From contig JAUVRS010000006.1 in the NCBI GenBank assembly GCA_030597505.1, positions 1-21,906 of the forward strand: a stretch of 21,906 nt of DNA, written 5' to 3'. The position numbers were made by a program, and so were the translations under genes. The notes under the pieces are model-generated. The model had not been told where the DNA came from, did not search any database, and saw nothing but the letters and a program-made list of their open reading frames with translations. Numbering within the stretch: the first letter of the stretch is position 1; every line of letters begins with the position of its first letter. This document shows positions 15,689-21,906 of this stretch, piece by piece. The DNA comes from Desulfobacteraceae bacterium. GTDB taxonomy: Bacteria > Desulfobacterota > DSM-4660 > Desulfatiglandales > Desulfatiglandaceae.

Positions 15689-17212
15689 ATGGAAAATGTG
15701 AACTCGCTTATCCAAGAGAGGATCAATAAGACAGAAAAGCTAAAGGCCATGGGGGTGAACCCCTACCCTTCGGGCTATCGCCCCGATATATCAATTTCTG
15801 AGGCCTTAGACCGATTTGGTGATATGGAAGAAGAGACCCTGGAGAAGGAGAGCGGCTTATATAACTTTGCAGGCAGGATAATTTCCCGTCGTGACTTTGG
15901 AAAGGCCTCATTTTTTCACATCAAGGACCGGACAGGCCGTATACAGGCCTATATCAGGAAAAACAAGGTGGATGATGTGGGGTTTAAGATCTTCAAGCTG
16001 ATGGACATTGGAGATCATATCGGCATAAAGGGTCGCCTTTTCCGTACCAGAACCGGGGAACTGACCGTCCTGGCAGAAGGGCTTGTTTTTCTCGGTAAAT
16101 CGCTGCGGCCTTTGCCGGAGAAATGGCACGGTTTGACAGACGTGGAGACGAGGTACCGTCAACGCTACGTGGACTTAATCATGAATGATCACGTAAAAGA
16201 GGTTTTTGTGCTAAGGAGTAAGATCATCCAGTCCATCAGGAAGTTTCTCGTTGATAAAGATTTTCTGGAAGTGGAAACGCCCATGATGCAGCCCATACCG
16301 GGGGGGGCTACGGCCAGACCTTTCAAGACTTTTCACAATGCCCTGGGAATGGATCTTTACTTGAGGGTGGCCCCTGAGCTTTACCTCAAGAGGCTTGTGG
16401 TGGGCGGTCTTGAAAGGGTCTTTGAAATAAACAGGAGTTTCAGAAATGAAGGTATTTCTATAAAACATAATCCGGAATTTACCATGCTGGAATTCTATAT
16501 GGCCTATGCCACCTATGAAGATCTGATGGTCCTGACCGAAGAACTCTTTACGCACATCCTGATGGAAAACCTGGGGAGTCTGGTCGTTGAATATCAGGGC
16601 ATGACTATCGATTTTAAACCTCCCTGGCCCAGGATCTCCCTGTTCGATGCGCTACGTGATACGGGACGCGTCGATGAGAAGGCGTTTCACAGTAGGGAAG
16701 ATGCGGCAAAAGCGGCCATGGAATTTCAGATCAGTCTGTTGCCAAGAGACGGCCATGGTACAATACTTACAAAGCTCTTTGACCATTTGGTTGAGCCGCA
16801 ATTAAACATGCCTACGTTTATCATCGGTTACCCGACCGAGGTGTCACCCCTTTCCCGGCGAAACGACCAAAATCCCGATCTCACTGACCGGTTTGAGCTT
16901 TTTATTGGGGGCCGGGAGATAGCAAACGCGTTTACGGAATTGAATGACCCCATAGATCAGAAAGAGAGATTTCAAAACCAGGTTGCTCTTCGGGAGGCAG
17001 GAGACCAGGAGGCCCTCTTTATGGATCAGGATTATGTGAGGGCCCTGGAGTACGGGATGCCACCTACCGCGGGAGAAGGCATAGGGATTGACAGGGTCGT
17101 CATGCTGCTGAGCGATTCTCCTTCCATAAGGGACGTCATTCTCTTTCCCCACATGCGGTCGATTGAAACCGGTTCCGGGGATGAAACATTCGAGGAAAAT
17201 AAAGACAAATAG
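15689..17212 (+). CDS. lysS: Lysyl-tRNA synthetase, class II
   Basis: Charges tRNA-Lys in the cytoplasm. It has 507 residues, the usual length. The N-terminal OB-fold anticodon-binding domain runs roughly from residue 55 to 150 (NFAGRIISRRDFGKASFFHI onward). The class II core follows: motif 1 around FLEVETPMMQPIPGGA, motif 2 SFRNEGISIKHNPEFTMLE, and motif 3 GEGIGIDRVVMLL. The tail SIRDVILFPHMR is standard for LysS. ATG 15689 is used; a GGAAGAG lies rather far upstream (about 14 bases). It stands at the head of the lolC-lolD-bamA run, but with about 140 bp before lolC that could hold another promoter. Confidence 0.97.
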   Translation: MENVNSLIQERINKTEKLKAMGVNPYPSGYRPDISISEALDRFGDMEEETLEKESGLYNFAGRIISRRDFGKASFFHIKDRTGRIQAYIRKNKVDDVGFKIFKLMDIGDHIGIKGRLFRTRTGELTVLAEGLVFLGKSLRPLPEKWHGLTDVETRYRQRYVDLIMNDHVKEVFVLRSKIIQSIRKFLVDKDFLEVETPMMQPIPGGATARPFKTFHNALGMDLYLRVAPELYLKRLVVGGLERVFEINRSFRNEGISIKHNPEFTMLEFYMAYATYEDLMVLTEELFTHILMENLGSLVVEYQGMTIDFKPPWPRISLFDALRDTGRVDEKAFHSREDAAKAAMEFQISLLPRDGHGTILTKLFDHLVEPQLNMPTFIIGYPTEVSPLSRRNDQNPDLTDRFELFIGGREIANAFTELNDPIDQKERFQNQVALREAGDQEALFMDQDYVRALEYGMPPTAGEGIGIDRVVMLLSDSPSIRDVILFPHMRSIETGSGDETFEENKDK

Positions 17213-17354
17213 GGTTTCCACTTCTCGGAATGTACCGCAGCTTTGATTAAATTAGGACAACCCCAGTCCTCCGGGTCAGGATTCTTTACTGTTTTTTGCC
17301 ACAGAACAGGTCCATGATAGGGATCTGATTTTGGGGATTGGAGCGCACATAGGC

Positions 17355-18578
17355 ATGTTTGAGCTGTTTTTGTCACTAAGATACCTCAGGGCCAAAAGAA
17401 AACAGACCTTTATATCCGTTATTACGGTGATTTCTGTTCTGGGGGTGATGGTAGGGGTTATGGCCCTTGTTGTGGTCCTTTCGGTGATGAACGGTTTTAG
17501 GGCCGACTTGATGTCCAAGATATTGGGGGTCAACTCGCATATCCTGGTGTTAAAGTATGGCGGCGCATTTGACGATTACAAAAAAATTGCCGAAAGGGTG
17601 AACGAATTGGATGGTGTTGTGGCCTCAACTCCATTTATATATGCTCAGATTATGGCCAATAATCTGGGGAACGCCTCGGGGGCACTCTTAAGAGGGGTTG
17701 ACCCGGGAAACGCAGCCAAGGTTGTGAGCTTTGATGAAATGATAAAAGAGGGGTCTCTGGCCTCACTTGAGGGGGAGGCGGGAGGATCTCCCGCGATTGT
17801 GGTCGGCCGTGAACTTTCAAAACAGATAGGGGTTGGCCCCGGTGACATGGTCACCCTGCTTTCTCCGGAGGGAAAGCTAACGCCTCTGGGGAGATCACCA
17901 AATACTCGGAAATTCAAGGTTACCGGGATATTTGATTCAGGAATGTATGAATATGATGCCTCCATGGTCTTTGTTTCCCTTAAAGAGGCCCAGGATTTTC
18001 TGGGGTTGGAAGGCCGGGTGACAGGCCTTGAGGTCAAGGTGGAAGACATAGACAAATCAGACAAGATCGCCAGGCAGATCCAGACAGAACTGGGATATCC
18101 TTACTGGACAAAAGACTGGAAGGTCATGAACAGGAGCCTGGTTTCTGCCCTCGAACTGGAAAAAATCACCATGTTTGTCATCTTGACGATGATTGTGCTG
18201 GTCGGGGCCTTGAATATTATTAGTACTCTGGTCATGGTGGTCATGGAAAAGACACGGGATATTGCCATCCTGAGGGCCATGGGGGCTTCAGCCAAGAGCA
18301 TTATGTCACTTTTTATGATCCAGGGTCTGCTGGGGGGGCTGGTAGGAACGATAGCGGGGCTTACAGTGGGTCTGGGGATTTGTCACCTGCTGGGAAAATA
18401 CAAGTTTATCAGCCTGCCGGCGGATGTCTATTATATTTCAACGCTTCCGGTGCAGGTCGAGTTTATTGATGTGTCGCTTGTTGCCTTGTCTGCAGTGTTT
18501 ATCTCCTTTGTTGCAACCCTATACCCTTCCTGGTATGGATCAAGACTGGACCCGGTGGAGGCGATACGGTATGAATAG
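17355..18578 (+). CDS. lolC: LolC/LolE-type lipoprotein-releasing ABC transporter permease
   Basis: Inner-membrane permease of the Lol system, which lifts outer-membrane lipoproteins out of the inner membrane for hand-over to LolA. 407 residues. The start FELFLSLRYLRAKRKQTFIS followed by a first membrane helix (VISVLGVMVGVMALVVVLSVMNGF) is the LolC/E signature. A large periplasmic MacB-like domain lies at about residues 50-265, and three more helices (residues about 270-300, 315-345, 370-398) complete the FtsX fold, ending with SRLDPVEAIRYE. ATG 17355 fits the family start; TTG 17331 is the other option. Only one permease gene lies beside lolD, so the complex may use two copies of this protein rather than a LolC/LolE pair. 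Confidence 0.93.
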   Translation: MFELFLSLRYLRAKRKQTFISVITVISVLGVMVGVMALVVVLSVMNGFRADLMSKILGVNSHILVLKYGGAFDDYKKIAERVNELDGVVASTPFIYAQIMANNLGNASGALLRGVDPGNAAKVVSFDEMIKEGSLASLEGEAGGSPAIVVGRELSKQIGVGPGDMVTLLSPEGKLTPLGRSPNTRKFKVTGIFDSGMYEYDASMVFVSLKEAQDFLGLEGRVTGLEVKVEDIDKSDKIARQIQTELGYPYWTKDWKVMNRSLVSALELEKITMFVILTMIVLVGALNIISTLVMVVMEKTRDIAILRAMGASAKSIMSLFMIQGLLGGLVGTIAGLTVGLGICHLLGKYKFISLPADVYYISTLPVQVEFIDVSLVALSAVFISFVATLYPSWYGSRLDPVEAIRYE

Positions 18579-19263
18579 AAAGGGTCCTGGAGGGATGCTT
18601 AGCCTCGAAAATGTCAATAAGTCTTTTGCCCACTACGGGAACATTATTGAGGTGTTACGGGAGATCAATTTGTTCTTGAACCCCGCTGATACCCTTGCCA
18701 TCATGGGGGCCTCAGGGGTGGGAAAATCCACGCTGCTTAACATCATGGGAAGCCTGGAGCCACCCACGGAGGGCATTGTCAGGTTCGAGGGACAGGAGCT
18801 TTACGGGATGACTGAAACCGAGGTCACCCGTTTCAGAAACAGGAGGGTAGGCTTTGTGTTCCAGTTTCATCATCTCCTTTCCGAGTTTAATGCGTTGGAA
18901 AACACCATGATGCCTGCCCTGATTGCTCGCTACCCCAGGAGAAAGGCCATGGGGATGGCAAAGGAATGCCTGGTAAAGGTGGGTCTTGAGACGCGTATGA
19001 CACACCGCGCAGGTGAACTTTCAGGGGGAGAACAGCAGCGGGTGGCCATTGCCCGGTCAATCATTATGAGGCCTAAATTGATTCTGGCAGACGAACCCAC
19101 CGGAAATCTTGACTGGTCGACGGGTGAAGGTGTGGTTGATCTGCTTCTTCGGTTTAACAAGGAGGAGGGGGTTGCTATGGTTATAGCCACCCACAACCAC
19201 AGACTGGCAGAGAAAATGTCAATGCAGATGGAGATAGTGGATGGAAGGCTGCGGCAGAGCTGA
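18571..19263 (+). CDS. lolD: LolD-type ABC transporter ATPase
   Basis: ATPase that powers lipoprotein release by the permease before it. 230 residues. Walker A GASGVGKST begins near residue 47 after MG, the Q-loop region is FVFQFHHLLSEFNALEN, the signature LSGGEQQR is at 150-157, Walker B is LILADEPTGNLD, and the H-loop His is in VIATHN. LPEFNALEN-type wording after the Q-loop is typical of LolD. ATG 18571 overlaps the lolC stop by 8 bp and has GGAGG about 9 bases upstream; ATG 18595 is an alternative. The bamA start is one base past its stop. Confidence 0.94.
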   Translation: MNRKGPGGMLSLENVNKSFAHYGNIIEVLREINLFLNPADTLAIMGASGVGKSTLLNIMGSLEPPTEGIVRFEGQELYGMTETEVTRFRNRRVGFVFQFHHLLSEFNALENTMMPALIARYPRRKAMGMAKECLVKVGLETRMTHRAGELSGGEQQRVAIARSIIMRPKLILADEPTGNLDWSTGEGVVDLLLRFNKEEGVAMVIATHNHRLAEKMSMQMEIVDGRLRQS

Positions 19264-19264
19264 T

Positions 19265-21906
19265 ATGGGTGCCAATACATGCCTCGATACAAGGCTGGGT
19301 CGCATTTTCAACAGGTGGTGTGGGGCCTGCCTGCCGATAGTATTGTTTGTGATTGTACTGGGTTTTTTGGCACCAAAGAAGCTGACGGCCCAAGAAAGAG
19401 GAACGGTGGTGATATTACCTTTCAGGGTTCACGCCTCAAAAACTCTGGATCATCTCCGGACCGGTTTGCAGAAAATGTTGGCCGCCCGTCTGGGGAAAAT
19501 GGGTTTTCAAGTGATCGATCCGGAGGTCACCAACAAACATCCCCGGGCATTTCTGTTAGCAGAAGAAACAAAAGGTCTCATACGATTGGGCCAAGATCTT
19601 GATGCTGACTGGGTGACCTCCGGAAGCCTTACTCAGGTCGGGAATAAGGCCAGTATAGATTTAGAGGTGGTTGATGTGTCAGAAACCAAACCGCCTTTTT
19701 TTGTCTTTATGGTTGCGGAAGATATTGACCTCCTGGCCGATACGGTCAAACGCATTGCAGTGAGCATCGATAACAAGATCACAGGCGTGGTCCAGATCGA
19801 TTCGGTTCACGTCCGGGGCAACCAGCGCATAGAAAAAGACGCCATCCTGGCTGTGGTGAGGTCTAACACCGGGGACAAACTCGACCTTGACAAACTCGAT
19901 AAGGATCTTCGGGATATCTATAAGATGGGTTTTTTTAAGGATGTCAAGATGGAGACCGAGGACGGCCCGAAAGGGAAAGTCGTGACCTTCGTCGTGACCG
20001 AAAAACCTTCCATAGGGAAAATCGTTTTCAAGGGAAACAAAGAGGTGGATGATGATGACCTCAAGAAGGAAGTAGGGATAAGCCTGTATTCCATATTGGA
20101 CTATAATGAAATAAAACAAAGCATAAATAGACTCAAAGAATTCTATCGACAAAAAGGATACTTTAACGTAGAAATAAGGGATAAAACCGAACCCATCCCA
20201 GACAACCAGATCCTGCTGGAATATGATATCGATGAACATGAAAAGGTATACATAAAAAAAATCCAGTTTATTGGAAACACAGCCTTTGATAATGATGAAC
20301 TGAGAGACGTGATGGTGACCAAGGAAAAGTGGTTTCTTTCGTGGATCACGAAGAGAGGGCTTCTGGATAAAAAAATGCTGGAGTATGATGTCCACAAACT
20401 GACCTCTTTCTACCATAATCATGGCTTTATCAAGGCAAAGGTGGGTGAACCAAAGGTCACCTATGACAAAAAATTGGACGGTCTCGTGTTAACTATCGAG
20501 ATCCAAGAGGGACCCAAATATGATATTGGCAAGGTAGCGGTTGAGGGAGATCTGATAGAGCCTCCCGAAGAGCTTTTGAAAAAGGTTCGGGTAGGGAAAG
20601 ACAAGGTCTTTAATCGAGAGATCGTGCGGAGGGATGTGCTGGCGCTCAGAGATGTTTACGCAAATAAGGGTTATGCCTTTGCGGAGGTAACGCCTCTGAT
20701 AGCGGAGCAGAAAAAGACCCTTCTCGCAGACATTACCTACAAAATTTCAAAGGGGAAAAAAGTTCGCTTTGAAAGGATCAATATTACCGGCAATACGAGG
20801 ACAAGGGATAAGGTCATACGTCGTGAATTGAAGGTAATTGAAGGGGACTACTTCAGCGGAAAGGGCTTAAAACAAAGCAGAGAAAACCTCAACCGTCTGG
20901 GCTTTTTTGAGGACGTGGAGATTAAGACAAAAAAGGGGAGTCGTGATGACCTGATGAACCTGGATGTCAAAGTGAAGGAAAGGGCCACCCGTACTTTTAG
21001 TGTTGGTGCGGGATATAGTTCGGCCTATTCGGCTTTTATCCAGTTTCAAATTGCCGATGACAATTTTCTCGGATATGGGCAAAAGCTACAAGGGTCCGCC
21101 AGGATTGGGGTGAAAGCAACTGAGTTTGATATAAAGTTTGTTGAACCGTGGCTTTTTAATAGACCAATTTCCCTAGGCGTTGATGTCTATAAATGGACCC
21201 AGGAATATCCTGATTATTCAAGGGCAAGTTTGGGCGGGGCCGTAAGACTTGGGTTCCCCACAGGCATCGATGACTGTACCAGAGGTTCGGTAATGTATGA
21301 TTATGACGATGCAGACATCTCTGACGTCTTACCGACCGCCTCTGAAGTACTCAAAGATATGGAAGGTCGGAGTGTGACCAGCAGCATGACTTTCCGAATG
21401 AGACGGGACAGCAGGGACAGGCGCTGGAATCCCAGTACGGGTTCCGTCAATTCGGCATCATGTCAATATGCCGGGGGAATCCTGCAAGGGGATGAGTATT
21501 TCAACAAGTATCGTGCCAACTCGGCCTGGTTTTTCCCGGTTATATGGGACACGGTCTTTCTGGTTCGCGGACAGTGGGGTTATGTCCAGAGGAGGTCCGG
21601 AGGGAACTTGTCCGTTTATCAGAAATTTTTTCTGGGTGGAATAAATACTGTGCGTGGTTATGACTATATGAGTATTTCCCCCACCGATCCTAATACTGGT
21701 GATAGGATAGGGGGCGAAAAGATGATGGCCTACACCACTGAATTTCGGTTCCCCCTACTAAAAGAGCAGGGATTGGTGGGTCTTGTATTTTTTGATGCAG
21801 GTAACGTGTTTTCAAAGGACCAGAGCTGGACCTTTAGTGGCATCAAGAAATCCGCGGGTGCAGGCGTCAGGTGGTATTCTCCCATTGGGCCGCTGCGTCT
21901 CGAATA
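19265..21906 (+). CDS. bamA: BamA, outer-membrane protein assembly factor (3' truncated by window), with an extra N-terminal domain
   Basis: Central subunit of the BAM complex, which folds beta-barrel proteins into the outer membrane. 880 residues are visible and the frame is open at the right edge. Parts: a signal sequence (residues about 22-42, ending TAQE); an extra domain about 45-170 (VVILPFRV ... LGQDLDADWVTSGSL ... IDLEVVDV); five POTRA repeats at about 175-246, 247-325, 328-415, 418-496 and 499-573; then the barrel from about 578, including the conserved VRGY motif (796-799) and EFRFPLL. Only the last strand(s) are missing. The ATG lies one base after the lolD stop. The added domain resembles the TolB-N/CsgG type of alpha/beta domain and makes the protein longer than the 810-residue E. 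coli BamA. Family certain; the domain label is an inference. Confidence 0.95.
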   Translation, partial: MGANTCLDTRLGRIFNRWCGACLPIVLFVIVLGFLAPKKLTAQERGTVVILPFRVHASKTLDHLRTGLQKMLAARLGKMGFQVIDPEVTNKHPRAFLLAEETKGLIRLGQDLDADWVTSGSLTQVGNKASIDLEVVDVSETKPPFFVFMVAEDIDLLADTVKRIAVSIDNKITGVVQIDSVHVRGNQRIEKDAILAVVRSNTGDKLDLDKLDKDLRDIYKMGFFKDVKMETEDGPKGKVVTFVVTEKPSIGKIVFKGNKEVDDDDLKKEVGISLYSILDYNEIKQSINRLKEFYRQKGYFNVEIRDKTEPIPDNQILLEYDIDEHEKVYIKKIQFIGNTAFDNDELRDVMVTKEKWFLSWITKRGLLDKKMLEYDVHKLTSFYHNHGFIKAKVGEPKVTYDKKLDGLVLTIEIQEGPKYDIGKVAVEGDLIEPPEELLKKVRVGKDKVFNREIVRRDVLALRDVYANKGYAFAEVTPLIAEQKKTLLADITYKISKGKKVRFERINITGNTRTRDKVIRRELKVIEGDYFSGKGLKQSRENLNRLGFFEDVEIKTKKGSRDDLMNLDVKVKERATRTFSVGAGYSSAYSAFIQFQIADDNFLGYGQKLQGSARIGVKATEFDIKFVEPWLFNRPISLGVDVYKWTQEYPDYSRASLGGAVRLGFPTGIDDCTRGSVMYDYDDADISDVLPTASEVLKDMEGRSVTSSMTFRMRRDSRDRRWNPSTGSVNSASCQYAGGILQGDEYFNKYRANSAWFFPVIWDTVFLVRGQWGYVQRRSGGNLSVYQKFFLGGINTVRGYDYMSISPTDPNTGDRIGGEKMMAYTTEFRFPLLKEQGLVGLVFFDAGNVFSKDQSWTFSGIKKSAGAGVRWYSPIGPLRLE

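Noticed and set aside
17240..17285. AGGAC/GTCCT hairpin between lysS and lolC as a terminator
   Set aside because: The stem is only 5 bp and no T-tract follows directly, so I do not call a terminator.
19679..20422. 247-residue minus-strand open frame
   Set aside because: It lies entirely inside bamA, whose POTRA repeats are unmistakable; the antisense translation has a skewed hydrophobic/aromatic make-up with no known motif.
1..21906. Mobile element, phage, CRISPR or defence island
   Set aside because: No transposase, integrase, terminal repeats, direct-repeat array or nuclease-type gene was seen; nearly all sequence is accounted for by housekeeping genes.

Overview
The window is a chromosomal, mostly housekeeping stretch from a Gram-negative bacterium. 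Gene content and order (lpxC, DUF4390, NtrY-type kinase, waaA, lpxK, lpxL, waaF, gmhB, waaC, then lysS, lolC, lolD, bamA), together with an acetoacetyl-CoA synthetase and moderate GC, suggest a member of the Desulfobacterota (former Deltaproteobacteria). That assignment is inferred from gene types and order; there is no rRNA or marker tree behind it. I see no tRNA, rRNA, CRISPR array, IS element, integrase or phage gene.

Layout. (1) 1-810: the lpxC gene, missing its 5' end, followed by a clear intrinsic terminator (845-889). (2) 1218-4139: a secreted DUF4390 protein and an NtrY-type membrane histidine kinase with no response regulator beside it. (3) 4181-10284: a tightly packed plus-strand lipid A / inner-core block: Kdo transferase (waaA), lipid A 4'-kinase (lpxK), a late acyltransferase (lpxL type), heptosyltransferase II (waaF), heptose bisphosphate phosphatase (gmhB) and heptosyltransferase I (waaC). 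(4) 10422-12172: a tiny Trm112/UPF0434 zinc-ribbon gene whose expected ATG reads AGG, an EamA/DMT permease, and a short nitroreductase preceded by a perfect 7-bp dyad. (5) 12262-15394, minus strand: acetoacetyl-CoA synthetase followed by two unrecognised genes, closed by a small hairpin terminator. (6) 15689-21906, plus strand: lysS, then lolC and lolD (lipoprotein release), then bamA (outer-membrane protein insertion), which runs off the right edge.

How it fits together. Blocks 1-3 and 6 build the outer membrane: lpxC makes the committed step to lipid A, lpxK and lpxL finish lipid A, waaA adds Kdo, gmhB/waaC/waaF provide and attach heptose, LolCD sends lipoproteins outward and BamA inserts beta-barrels. 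The kinase lies between lpxC and waaA, so a link between envelope state and LPS synthesis is possible but not shown. Block 5 breaks the theme and reads against the flow.

I did not find a convincing new multi-gene system. The most useful oddities are the AGG codon at the expected start of the zinc-ribbon gene, the extra periplasmic domain in front of the BamA POTRA repeats, the kinase without a partner regulator, matching Cys clusters in both heptosyltransferases, and the unrecognised gene pair behind acetoacetyl-CoA synthetase.
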